The notes beneath the pieces were generated by a model, which was given only the letters and a program-made list of their open reading frames with translations, had not been told where the DNA came from and did no database searches. A program made the translations under genes and the position numbers. A DNA stretch of 64,000 bases from Bacillus sp. S3 (GTDB lineage: Bacteria > Bacillota > Bacilli > Bacillales > Cytobacillaceae), in the NCBI RefSeq assembly GCF_005154805.1, contig NZ_CP039727.1:1485501-1549500 (forward strand), given 5' to 3'. Of the stretch, positions 54,301 to 60,872 are shown piece by piece; within the stretch, counting starts at the first letter, position 1; every line of letters begins with the position of its first letter.

Positions 54301-55097
54301 ACATGCAAGAGGATTATTTTCTGGAAAGAGTTCAAAAGTTTGAGCAAGTCCCGGCAGAATCTTCATTTGCTATGGAAATAAAGGACCGGCTGACATGGGA
54401 ATATTCCTTCCCCGATGCCACAGTCCATCGTTCAAAGCAATCTGTTTCAGAAATTAAACGCTTCGCAGAAATGACGGATGAGCATAGCGGTACGGAATTA
54501 GTTCGAAGATTTAAAAAGTCAATTATAAAACGGCCAAAGTTTATGCAAGAAAAACAGTTGAGCCCTGCCGAACGGGGGACGGCGATGCATATGGTGATGC
54601 AGCATGTGGATTTGACAATCCCTGTTAGTGAAGAATCCATTCGGAGGCAATTAGATTGGATGGTTGACAATGAATTGTTAACTCCGGAGCAGTCCGCGGT
54701 TATTGACAGTGAATTAATAGTGCAATTTTTCAACTCAAATCTAGGCAGAAGATATTTTCATGCCAAAGCCATTCACAGGGAAATTCCATTCACTCTTTCA
54801 TTGCCTGCTAGTGAGGTTTACCCAAACTGGAAAGAAGCAGATGAATTTGTATTTGTCCAAGGAATCATTGATTGTATTCTGGAGGATGATCATGGGCTTG
54901 TCCTGATTGACTATAAAACAGATGGAATAACAGGAAGGTATAGGGGAGGCTTTCATCAGGCCGCACCAATCCTTGAAGAAAGATACAGGGTGCAGATTAA
55001 CTTATATACGAAGGCGATCGAACAAATCTGGAAAAGAGATGTCACAGAAAGATATTTATTTTTCTTTGATGGAGCGCACATTTTAAAAGTAGAATAA
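51318..55097 (+). CDS. addA: AddA, ATP-dependent helicase/nuclease subunit A
   Basis: 1259 aa (B. subtilis 1232). UvrD-type helicase motifs: Q-motif TDDQWKAI, Walker A AAAGSGKTAVLVERI (about residues 34-48), Ia VTFTNASAAEM, II VYCDEYQDTN, III VGDVKQSIYRFR, V/VI MTIHSSKGLEFPVV and RVLYVAMTRAKEKL. The C-terminal nuclease has GLVLIDYKTDGI. An Ala/Glu-rich acidic stretch near residues 537-572 lies between helicase domains and is probably a flexible linker. Start ATG follows AAGGAGGCAGAGG within addB. Confidence 0.97.
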   Translation: MSNFMIPSKPEGVTWTDDQWKAIVARNKDILVAAAAGSGKTAVLVERIIQKILSMDDPLNVDELLVVTFTNASAAEMRHRIGEALEKAIDLDPGSRHLRKQLTLLNKASISTLHSFCMEVIRKYYYLIDIDPGFRIADETEAQLIRDEVMDELFEEEYGKKDNQAFFTLVDSFTSDRSDAGLMEIVRSIYDFARSNPQPEQYLQSIVSMYDVADGDNIENLPFTEALLFDIKLQLEAAKEMIKRGLEVTKLPNGPAPRAENFLDDLLVIETLLSAQKDSWATLHQAMQAWSFSRAKQVKGDHYDKDLTDKAQKLREKAKKKIQDVKEELFSRKPESFLRDMREMLPLVETLAYLVREFSNRFEKIKKEKSLVDYADLEHYCLAILTEAISAEGEFLPSEAALAYRGHFKEVYCDEYQDTNMVQETILKLVTKDGEASGNLFMVGDVKQSIYRFRLAEPNLFLSKYNRFRVDGIDSGLRIDLARNFRSRKEVLDATNYLFKQIMGIKVGEIEYDEAAELIKGAPYPAEDPYPVEVLLIDQNAEEAEAAGDKEAEGEIEAAEFDAAELEQSQLEARVIAGKIKELVAAGAPVYNTKTKSQSAIMYRDIVILLRSMTWAPQIIEEFKQQGIPIYANLSTGYFEATEVSIMMSLLRVIDNPYQDIPLASVLRSPIVGLNEEDLSKIRIHRKHGSFWEAVSSFCLSKTAEDTEPFYAKVRSFFDWLTSWRSLARQGALSELIWQLYRDTGFYDFVGGLPGGKQRQANLRALYDRARAYEQTSFRGLFRFLRFIERMMDRGDDLGAARALSEQEDVVRIMTIHSSKGLEFPVVFMAGMARNFNMMDIRKSYMLDKEFGFAAKYVNAEKRISYPSLPQIAFKRKKRMEMLAEEMRVLYVAMTRAKEKLFMTAALKDAAKAIDKWNDVSSHTEWLLEDFERASAMSYIDWIGPALIRHQNCDELRNTSEKGKRVPVEITEHPSSWKIKVKSAEEIKKQETKLNMQEDYFLERVQKFEQVPAESSFAMEIKDRLTWEYSFPDATVHRSKQSVSEIKRFAEMTDEHSGTELVRRFKKSIIKRPKFMQEKQLSPAERGTAMHMVMQHVDLTIPVSEESIRRQLDWMVDNELLTPEQSAVIDSELIVQFFNSNLGRRYFHAKAIHREIPFTLSLPASEVYPNWKEADEFVFVQGIIDCILEDDHGLVLIDYKTDGITGRYRGGFHQAAPILEERYRVQINLYTKAIEQIWKRDVTERYLFFFDGAHILKVE

Positions 55098-55102
55098 ACA
55101 TG

Positions 55103-55141
55103 AAAAATGACATAAACCCATGGATGGTTTATGTCATTTTT
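55103..55141. terminator. Bidirectional terminator between addA and gerPF
   Basis: A 16-bp stem around CATGGAT (AAATGACATAAACC / GGTTTATGTCATTT core) with flanking A and T runs. Confidence 0.9.
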
Positions 55142-55358
55142 AATTATTCCCGGCTATCGGCTGGTCAATCAAATTTGTATCAAGTACATTTGTACCACTG
55201 ATTCCATTATTCGCGACGATTAAGCCACCGGTGTTAAATCCTCCAGAGCCGGCAAAGGTTTTCGTACTGCTCTTTGGAGAGATATAAACAGTATCTCCGA
55301 ATTGGACAATTCCTCCGCTCACATTCACGATTTGTACTGGACCAATAATCGCTGGCAT
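55140..55358 (-). CDS. gerPF: GerPF, spore germination protein
   Basis: 72 aa. GerPA/PF family: MPAIIGPVQIVNVSGGIVQFGD, the strand pattern with KTFAGSGGFNTGG, ending in a variable tail. The GerP proteins sit in the spore coat and help germinants pass to the inner receptors. Last gene of the gerPABCDEF operon on the minus strand, followed by a terminator. Confidence 0.95.
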   Translation of the reverse strand: MPAIIGPVQIVNVSGGIVQFGDTVYISPKSSTKTFAGSGGFNTGGLIVANNGISGTNVLDTNLIDQPIAGNN

Positions 55359-55420
55359 TAAAACACACCTTTTCAGTATGAACTATCTAGATATTTGACC
55401 TATACTAGCATATGCATTAA

Positions 55421-55807
55421 TTATATGTCCTGTTCATGGCCTTCGAGCAACAGCTGACGGATATGCTTAACTCTTACCTCCATCGAAACATTTCGAGTGT
55501 TTCCAACATGTAAAACCGACGAAGAAGAAACAGCCGTAACATCAATGTTATTAACTTTTATGATGGGATTAATATTGTGGCGTAAAAAAGATATTGATTC
55601 GGTAATAGGCGGCAATGGCAGAGGCTTTTTAAAAGTTCGATAGGAAGGAAAGTTACCTTCATCCCCGTAGAATATTTCTGCTTCCCTTTGAATAGCAAGG
55701 GCCCTGGAAAATCCATTAAGAATGCAGGAATCTCCAAGCTGAATAACGGAGCTGAAAGCCACTTGCTTTACTTCGATATGGTCTACGCTAGAGATTCGGG
55801 TTAGCAT
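55421..55807 (-). CDS. gerPE: GerPE, spore germination protein
   Basis: 128 aa. GerPE features: RISSVDHIEVKQVAFSSVIQLGDS at the N-terminus and the repeat-like IKVNNIDVTAVSSSSVLHVGNT later. The two halves share the I-x-V-x-S-S-V-x-x-x-G-[DN] strand pattern also found in GerPD, PA, PB and PF, so the family looks built from one beta-rich unit. It starts inside the end of gerPD (20-bp overlap). Confidence 0.93.
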   Translation of the reverse strand: MLTRISSVDHIEVKQVAFSSVIQLGDSCILNGFSRALAIQREAEIFYGDEGNFPSYRTFKKPLPLPPITESISFLRHNINPIIKVNNIDVTAVSSSSVLHVGNTRNVSMEVRVKHIRQLLLEGHEQDI

Positions 55808-55994
55808 ATCCAGGGGTCACATCGCGTTCTAACGGAACAAATGGCCCAATTATTAAGGATTCTGGCGGTGTGTCAAATGCAGATGTCAGCTGGATGGTTT
55901 CCGTATCTCCTATCATAAATAACGAGGAGCTTGCGACCGCCATGATTTTAATATTATCGACATGGAGGATGCGATTGTAAACTTCAAAGTTCAT
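55788..55994 (-). CDS. gerPD: GerPD, spore germination protein
   Basis: 68 aa, a little longer than the roughly 58 aa of B. subtilis. MNFEVYNRILHVDNIKIMAVASSSLFMIGDTETIQL holds the family strand unit. A Pro-rich tail follows. Its start overlaps the gerPC stop by 4 bp and its end overlaps gerPE by 20 bp. Confidence 0.92.
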   Translation of the reverse strand: MNFEVYNRILHVDNIKIMAVASSSLFMIGDTETIQLTSAFDTPPESLIIGPFVPLERDVTPGYANPNL

Positions 55995-56617
55995 TCCGTC
56001 TTCATTCCTTTCATATTCTCAGGTAAGTTAGTTAAAAAGACGATAACACCACTTTGTATTTCCTGCTTTAGTGCTTCGATGATGATTTCTTCGATTGGAG
56101 GGGCATTCGTATCTGGCTGAACCTTAGCGGAGTTCGTTTTAAGATGATAGTCGATCCGGTTAGGCAGCTGTTTGATAATATCTTCTTTAATGAAGGACAA
56201 ATAGGATTCATTAGCTGGAATCGCCATGTTCCTTTGAGCATCATTCACAATTAGCGGTAAGTCCGTTTCTAAATAGTCATGGATCGCCTCTTCAATTTTC
56301 ATTGATATTCGCATTTGTTCTTTTGGAGAAAATGGGGTTTTTAATGATTGATTTTGTACTGCAAAGTCTTCAATTCCGGATAAATCGTTAGGATTTAAGC
56401 CAATATTTAACGTTCCTTCAAGAGTCTCAACTTTCAATTGGTCAAATTTATATTCAATCCTCTCCACATTAATCGCGGGTTTCTCCCCTATTTGCGTTAT
56501 ATCAGCTCTTAATTTTTGAATTGTCTGTTCTAAAGCTTCAATTCTCTTCTCCTGCGCCTGAATAGACATCTGCAGCCATTGAAGATATTGGTAAAGATCC
56601 TGATACAAGTAAATCAC
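55991..56617 (-). CDS. gerPC: GerPC, spore germination protein
   Basis: 208 aa, about the B. subtilis length (205). An N-terminal coiled coil (YLQWLQMSIQAQEKRIEALEQTI) is followed by a beta-rich part IERIEYKFDQLKVETLEGTLNIGLNP and a helical end. It is the largest GerP protein and structurally unlike the others. A 105-bp gap separates it from gerPB, with GAGGTGATTTAC just before the ATG. Confidence 0.93.
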   Translation of the reverse strand: MIYLYQDLYQYLQWLQMSIQAQEKRIEALEQTIQKLRADITQIGEKPAINVERIEYKFDQLKVETLEGTLNIGLNPNDLSGIEDFAVQNQSLKTPFSPKEQMRISMKIEEAIHDYLETDLPLIVNDAQRNMAIPANESYLSFIKEDIIKQLPNRIDYHLKTNSAKVQPDTNAPPIEEIIIEALKQEIQSGVIVFLTNLPENMKGMKTE

Positions 56618-56722
56618 CTCGCCAGCGAATCGCCTTTTTGAGCTTGTGTTCTAACTATATGCACAAACTCAGTTGGATTTGCTTCTTTTCCACAAGTTCA
56701 TAAGGCTGACAAGGTTTTTCCA

Positions 56723-56968
56723 TTACCTGACCGGAGCTTGTAATGGTACTGAAGGTGTCAGTATTTGTTCTGAAGGTGCCGGTATTTGTCCTTCTGGTTT
56801 AATTCCTGCTGGCGCCGGTTTTATGAAACCGCCAGTATTATATAGATGTGCTAGAGGCTTTATGATTCCGGCACTGCCAATTTGCAGGACAGAGGAATTG
56901 GTAATTCCGCCAATTTTTATGAAATTAATCTGAATGGACTGCTGAATATAAAAATTCAATTTGACCAC
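56723..56968 (-). CDS. gerPB: GerPB, spore germination protein
   Basis: 81 aa. MVKLNFYIQQSIQINFIKIGGITNSSVLQIGSAG has the shared family strand unit; the C-terminal part is proline-rich (PAPAGIKPEGQIPAPSEQ). It follows gerPA after 7 bp. Confidence 0.93.
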   Translation of the reverse strand: MVKLNFYIQQSIQINFIKIGGITNSSVLQIGSAGIIKPLAHLYNTGGFIKPAPAGIKPEGQIPAPSEQILTPSVPLQAPVR

Positions 56969-56975
56969 CCGTTCA

Positions 56976-57206
56976 TTACATATTAAGGAAATTATTTTGG
57001 TCTATGACATCCGGGTCAGAAGTATTTGTTGAACTTAATCGGTTGTAAACATCAACCTGATCGCCTGTATTAAAGGAACCAGCTCCAGAAAATGTTTTGG
57101 CCGTAGCAAATGGCATAATTTTATAGACATCGCCAATATGAAAAACTGAGCTGTTTCCAAGTGTAATGACCTGTGCAACCCCAACAATTGCTGGCATGAG
57201 CACCAC
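56976..57206 (-). CDS. gerPA: GerPA, spore germination protein
   Basis: 76 aa. MPAIVGVAQVITLGNSSVFHIGDVYKIMP and KTFSGAGSFNTGDQVDVYNRLSSTN closely parallel GerPF, showing the two are paralogues at the ends of the operon. AAAGGGTGGTGCTC precedes the ATG. First gene of the operon, divergent from the Tad pilus riboswitch. Confidence 0.94.
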   Translation of the reverse strand: MVLMPAIVGVAQVITLGNSSVFHIGDVYKIMPFATAKTFSGAGSFNTGDQVDVYNRLSSTNTSDPDVIDQNNFLNM

Positions 57207-57227
57207 CCTTTGTTCATTTTCTTTTTA

Positions 57228-57254
57228 CATCATATGTATAGGCGGATATAATGT
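57228..57254 (-). promoter_or_regulatory. Possible sigma-K promoter of gerP
   Basis: On the minus strand AC, then 17 bases, then CATATGATG, near the sigma-K pattern (AC-N16-CATAnnnTA). gerP is transcribed by sigma-K in B. subtilis. The match is partial. Confidence 0.35.
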
Positions 57255-57460
57255 GATTTATTCGCCTAAATATACCCATTGACACTGATGAGGATTACTT
57301 ATTTACGGATATTTTTCATATTTTTTAAGGGTTGAACATTAAAATAGTAATAAATACCTACTCTTTTCGACATAAAATGATAAATTAGTAGGATATTCGA
57401 TAGGTTTAAAAAGTACTAATATGTGTGTAAGAGATCAGTCGGAAAAACAAACACTGATTC

Positions 57461-57547
57461 TCGATAAAGGCAAAACTGATGAAAATCAGTGACGCAAAGC
57501 TACAGGGGCTAAGGTGCTTTTGCACTACGCCAGCCAGTTACCGAAAG
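57461..57547 (+). ncRNA. c-di-GMP-I (GEMM) riboswitch aptamer
   Basis: Conserved GEMM-I elements in order: P1 5' strand TCGATAA; GGCAAAAC; P2 ACTGAT-GAAA-ATCAGT with its GNRA tetraloop; GACGCAAAGC; P3 with tetraloop-receptor sequence CTAAGG and TACGCC; then AGCCAGTTACCGA forming the P1 3' strand with one A-C mismatch. The linker GACGCAAAGC and GTTACCGA are nearly invariant in this class. It heads the Tad pilus operon. Confidence 0.9.
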
Positions 57548-57618
57548 AAAAGGGTGTTTCATATTAGATATGTATGTATACATAGCTTTTTTATGTGTAT
57601 ATAAATTTCTATGTCTAT

Positions 57619-57657
57619 TAACCCCCCTTTCGGTAAAGGCGGGGTTATTTCTATTTT
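57619..57657 (+). terminator. Expression-platform terminator of the c-di-GMP riboswitch
   Basis: TAACCCC-CCTTT pairs with AAAGG-(C)-GGGGTTA, 12 bp with one bulged C and a CGGT loop, followed by TTTCTATTTT. Its upper left arm and loop, CTTTCGGTAA (57627-57636), is the exact reverse complement of TTACCGAAAG (57538-57547), the P1 3' strand and following bases. Confidence 0.82.
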
Positions 57658-57670
57658 GGAGGTGAAATCA

Positions 57671-58012
57671 TTGAAAGTCGTGAATCTGACAAACGGAGCG
57701 GAACTGGCAATCTATGTATCAACCGCGGACACCTTTTTTAAAAGGTTGAAGGGTCTGATGTTTTCGAAAAGTTTACCAGCAGGACACGGCTTATTAATCC
57801 AACCCTGCCAATCGATCCATACCTTCTTCATGAAATACTCCATCGATGTCCTATACTTAAGCAAAGATTTAGAAATTGTAGGCATGGACGAAACGGTACA
57901 GCCTGCAAAGGTAGGAAAGATTCGAAAAAAAGCATATTCTGTACTGGAACTGCCAGCAGGCACCATTCAGAAAACAGAAACGAAAATTGGAAACTATATA
58001 ACTATAAAATGA
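57671..58012 (+). CDS. DUF192 family protein
   Basis: 113 aa from TTG at 57671, 8 bases after GGAGGTG. DUF192 features: ADTFFKRLKGLMFSKSLPAGHGLLIQPCQSIHTFFMKYSIDVLYL, with the conserved GLM and HTFFM-x-x-IDVL pattern, then VLELPAGTI. Small beta-barrel-type protein with no signal peptide seen. DUF192 genes often accompany Tad loci, but their role is unknown. First gene after the riboswitch terminator and 16 bp before the pilin gene, so it is in the regulated transcript. Confidence 0.9.
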   Translation: MKVVNLTNGAELAIYVSTADTFFKRLKGLMFSKSLPAGHGLLIQPCQSIHTFFMKYSIDVLYLSKDLEIVGMDETVQPAKVGKIRKKAYSVLELPAGTIQKTETKIGNYITIK

Positions 58013-58028
58013 AAAGGGGTTTTTACAA

Positions 58029-58208
58029 ATGATGAACAAAATGAAAGCTTTATTAACTGAAGAACAAGGACAAGGTATGACAGAGTATGGATTAGTGTTA
58101 GGTGTTATTGCTGTTGGAGTTGTTACCATCCTTATCACCATGCGAACTCAGATCACAGCATTATTCACTAAGGCTTCTACAGCATTAACAAACATGAACG
58201 ATGAATAG
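58029..58208 (+). CDS. flp: Flp-type major pilin
   Basis: 59 aa: MMNKMKALLTEEQG then QGMTEYGLVLGVIAVGVV and a short C-terminal half. The class IVb prepilin motif is clear: cleavage after Gly14, with Glu at +5 and Tyr at +6 of the mature chain (QGMTEY), then a hydrophobic helix for polymerisation. AAAAGGGG lies 9 bases before the ATG. It would form the filament of the Tad pilus after processing by the peptidase encoded next. A strong terminator just downstream would leave it more abundant than the assembly proteins. Confidence 0.92.
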   Translation: MMNKMKALLTEEQGQGMTEYGLVLGVIAVGVVTILITMRTQITALFTKASTALTNMNDE

Positions 58209-58233
58209 TGAATCTAGAACCATTTTTATCATC

Positions 58234-58270
58234 CAGCCTTGCGTTTTGCTGCAAACGTGAGGCTGTTTTT
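58234..58270 (+). terminator. Intra-operon terminator after the Flp pilin gene
   Basis: CAGCCT-TG-CGTTT stem pairs with AAACG-TG-AGGCTG, then TTTTT. It lies between the pilin and the assembly genes. Confidence 0.88.
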
Positions 58271-58322
58271 CTATCAAAATAAGAATTGCCGACCATGACC
58301 TCTTTAGAAAGGAGCGCACGAA

Positions 58323-58832
58323 GTGTGGAGTAATTATTTATTAATTATACTTTTAATCATCTGCGTCATTACGGATCTCAAGGAACGGAAGATTTACAAT
58401 GTGGTGCTATTCCCAAGTCTCCTGCTGGCGTGGATCATCCATGCTGCAACTGGCGGCCTTTCCGGTTTGACAACGGCATTGCTGGGGACAGCTGTTGGGT
58501 TAGGAATTTTATTCATCCCCTATCTTCTTGGCGGTATGGGAGCGGGCGACGTTAAGCTGCTGGGTGTTATTGGCGGCATAAAAGGAATCGGGTTTGTGCT
58601 CTGGGCCTCCCTATATATGGCGTTAGCAGGCGGAATCATCGCTATTTTTGTGCTTCTTTTTCGTAAAGGGTTCCTCAAACGAACCCTTTACTATATCCAT
58701 AGTTTAAAGCATGGTCTGCATGTTTCGCTCATCGACGGCAAAGAGACAGGGAAGTCAACATTCCCATACGGTGTTGCGATTGCAGCTGGAGCACTGTACC
58801 AAATCTTTTTCCCAGGTGTTCTCCCGTTATGA
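58323..58832 (+). CDS. tadV: Prepilin peptidase, TadV/CpaA type (A24)
   Basis: 169 aa from GTG at 58323 (GAAAGGAGCGC upstream). Aspartic peptidase motifs: the first Asp in VITDLKERKIYN (about residue 18) and the GxGD motif GGMGAGDVKLLG (about residues 76-83). Some six membrane helices; short form without the N-methylase domain, as in Tad systems. It cleaves the Flp and TadE-like prepilins. It overlaps the next gene by 4 bp. Confidence 0.93.
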   Translation: MWSNYLLIILLIICVITDLKERKIYNVVLFPSLLLAWIIHAATGGLSGLTTALLGTAVGLGILFIPYLLGGMGAGDVKLLGVIGGIKGIGFVLWASLYMALAGGIIAIFVLLFRKGFLKRTLYYIHSLKHGLHVSLIDGKETGKSTFPYGVAIAAGALYQIFFPGVLPL

Positions 58833-59212
58833 GAAAAGATGAACGAGGCCAATCGCTGGTTGAAACAGCACTCATCTTACCAATCTTTTTATTGATTTTG
58901 GTGGGTATCCTTGATTTTGGCAGATTAACCTATTCCTATGCCCATTTACACATGGCTGCACAGGAAACAGTAAGGCTTGCCGGTTTAGGCGAAAAGGATG
59001 CGGATCTTACTGCCTTTGCCCAAAAATACGTTCATTTAGGGAACAAAACGGATTTAGTGGTCTTACCTTCACCGAAGGATTCCTTAAGGCACTCGGGAGA
59101 CTATGTCAAGGTCACCCTGCGGTATCCCTTTCAATTTTTTACGCCATTTGTGTCAAAGCTGTTTCCCTCCCCGTTTATGATTGAAACGGATTCAACGATT
59201 CGCGTCGAATAG
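58829..59212 (+). CDS. tadE: TadE-like pseudopilin
   Basis: 127 aa. Pilin-like start MRKDERG-QSLVETALILPIFLLILVGILDFGRL: cleavage after the Gly gives Glu at +5, as in pseudopilins. The membrane helix is at residues 12-30, followed by a beta-rich outer domain (YVKVTLRYPFQFFTPFV). TadE-type minor pilins help start or anchor the filament. It follows tadV with a 4-bp ATGA overlap. Confidence 0.9.
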   Translation: MRKDERGQSLVETALILPIFLLILVGILDFGRLTYSYAHLHMAAQETVRLAGLGEKDADLTAFAQKYVHLGNKTDLVVLPSPKDSLRHSGDYVKVTLRYPFQFFTPFVSKLFPSPFMIETDSTIRVE

Positions 59213-59223
59213 AAGGTGTTTGT

Positions 59224-60141
59224 ATGCGGTATTTTTTTAAAAAAATAGTAAATGATGAGCAAGGAAATGCCCTGATTCTTGGTGCTGTCACATTGATGTT
59301 CATCTTGTTTATGGCTGGACTTGCAATAGATGGCAGCTTACTTTATATGAAAAAAAGTCAATTGCAAAAGGAAGCAAATGCCGCCGTCCTTTCAGGTGCA
59401 CAAGAGTTGACTAATACAGAGAAAAAAGTAACGGATACAGTTCAAACTGTATTAAATGCCCATAAGGACGCAGCATCATTGTCCAAGCTGGATATTACTT
59501 TAGGTCAGAAAGTGTCAGCGACATTAACGAAACCTGTAGATCTTTCCTTTGCCCGAGTTTTTGGTTTGGAACAGGTAAATGTCAAGGCACATGCGGCTGC
59601 AGGCCTGGCTGCTGTTGGCAAATCGGTCGGTGCGGCCCCTTTGGGAATTGATGAAAGTATCCCGCTTGAATACTTGAAGGAGTATAAATTAAAGGTCGAT
59701 TCATCAGATTCACTTACCGGTAATTTTGGAATATTAGCGCTCGGCGGACCAGGGGCGAAGACATACGAAGAAAATCTGCGTGTAGGCTATCAATCGGAAA
59801 TAAAAATTAATGATGTGATTGATACCCAAACCGGTAATATAGCCGGTAAAACCAGGGATGTCGTCAATATGCGTGTCAATGGGTGTTCACAGCCTCCTGG
59901 TGATTATAGCCTGCGCGATTGTTCGAGGATTCTCTTGGTATTAGTCTATAAACCATATAATTATGGCGGCGGACAAATGAAACAAGTTCAAGTAACAGGG
60001 TTTGCTTATTTTTACATTACGAGTCCGATGAATACGAATGATACTTCCATTACTGGAGTTTTTATAAAAAGAGCAGGCTCGGGAGAATATGTCGAGGGAA
60101 GCAAGGATAGAGGAGCATACAGCATTCGATTAACGAAGTAG
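59224..60141 (+). CDS. TadG-like pilus assembly protein
   Basis: 305 aa. N-terminal TadE/G-like segment NDEQGNALILGAVTLMFILFMAGLAIDGSLLYMKKSQLQ: one membrane helix followed by the typical amphipathic region with an early AVLSGAQ. The Glu+5 of true prepilins is lacking, so it is probably not cleaved. The outer domain holds two cysteines about 14 residues apart (NGCSQ and RDCSR), which may form a disulphide. It would act with TadE on the cell surface; no von Willebrand domain or MIDAS motif is seen, unlike large TadG proteins. Confidence 0.82.
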   Translation: MRYFFKKIVNDEQGNALILGAVTLMFILFMAGLAIDGSLLYMKKSQLQKEANAAVLSGAQELTNTEKKVTDTVQTVLNAHKDAASLSKLDITLGQKVSATLTKPVDLSFARVFGLEQVNVKAHAAAGLAAVGKSVGAAPLGIDESIPLEYLKEYKLKVDSSDSLTGNFGILALGGPGAKTYEENLRVGYQSEIKINDVIDTQTGNIAGKTRDVVNMRVNGCSQPPGDYSLRDCSRILLVLVYKPYNYGGGQMKQVQVTGFAYFYITSPMNTNDTSITGVFIKRAGSGEYVEGSKDRGAYSIRLTK

Positions 60142-60150
60142 GTGATAATT

Positions 60151-60852
60151 GTGAAAGCGAAAATGGTTTTAATGCTATCACTTGTTATGGGGGCTATAAC
60201 CACCATTTTGTTTTTTCAATATATGAAGCAGATGAATACAGAACCAGCTGCAGCAGTTGAAATGGTTGATGTAGTGGTGGCGAGGGAAAAAATTGATAAA
60301 AACGAAAAAATTAGTGCTCAGAAGCTGGAAATAGTGAAAATATCAGAAAAAGACATTCTTCCAGAAACAGTTAAAACAATATCTGAAGCTGAAGGTAAAC
60401 TTGCGACAGCCATGATTGAAAGAGGCGAACCGATTTTCTCTCATCGGCTTGGCACGGAGAAAGAGGAAGGTGTGTATGTGTCGCGCAAAGTGAGGGAAGG
60501 CTTCACAGCCGTATCCGTTGGTGTAAACATTAACCAGTCAGTCTCCAATTTAATAGAGCCTGAAGATGAAGTAGACGTTGTTTTTACAAAAATAATCAAG
60601 GACGCTGCCAATCAAGATATAACCGAATCGGTGATGTTGCTTAAAAAAGCACGGGTATTAGCGGTAGGCAGGAAGATGCAGACACCGGAAAATACCAAGG
60701 AGCCCTATGCGGAATATAGCTCTGTCACGTTAGAATTAAAACCAGATGATGCTGTAAAGCTTGTGAATGCCTCTGAAGCAGGGAAGATTCATTTTATCTT
60801 AAATAAACGTCCACTAATGACGGAAGAAAATAAACCGAAGCAAAATGATTAA
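60151..60852 (+). CDS. cpaB: CpaB/RcpC-like Flp pilus assembly protein
   Basis: 233 aa from GTG at 60151, preceded by TAGGTGAT; GTG at 60142 overlaps that site. N-terminal membrane anchor (MVLMLSLVMGAITTILFF), then a SAF/AFP-like domain: VDVVVAREKIDKNEKISAQKLEIVKI, AMIERGEPIFSHRL and the RcpC part AVSVGVNINQSVSNLIEPEDEVDVVFT. CpaB in Gram-negative bacteria works with the secretin; in a single-membrane cell it probably acts at the wall. Between the TadG-like gene and cpaE. Confidence 0.9.
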   Translation: MKAKMVLMLSLVMGAITTILFFQYMKQMNTEPAAAVEMVDVVVAREKIDKNEKISAQKLEIVKISEKDILPETVKTISEAEGKLATAMIERGEPIFSHRLGTEKEEGVYVSRKVREGFTAVSVGVNINQSVSNLIEPEDEVDVVFTKIIKDAANQDITESVMLLKKARVLAVGRKMQTPENTKEPYAEYSSVTLELKPDDAVKLVNASEAGKIHFILNKRPLMTEENKPKQND

Positions 60853-60872
60853 GTTATGGAAGGTGACCATTC

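Noticed and set aside
55421..57206. Plus-strand frames opposite the gerP genes, such as 56673-56933
   Set aside because: They mirror the real gerP reading frames and lack ribosome sites.
57370..57430. Candidate promoter of the Tad operon, including a possible sigma-D-like element
   Set aside because: TAAA and CGATA elements occur but at the wrong spacing; the AT-rich sequence allows several weak alternatives.
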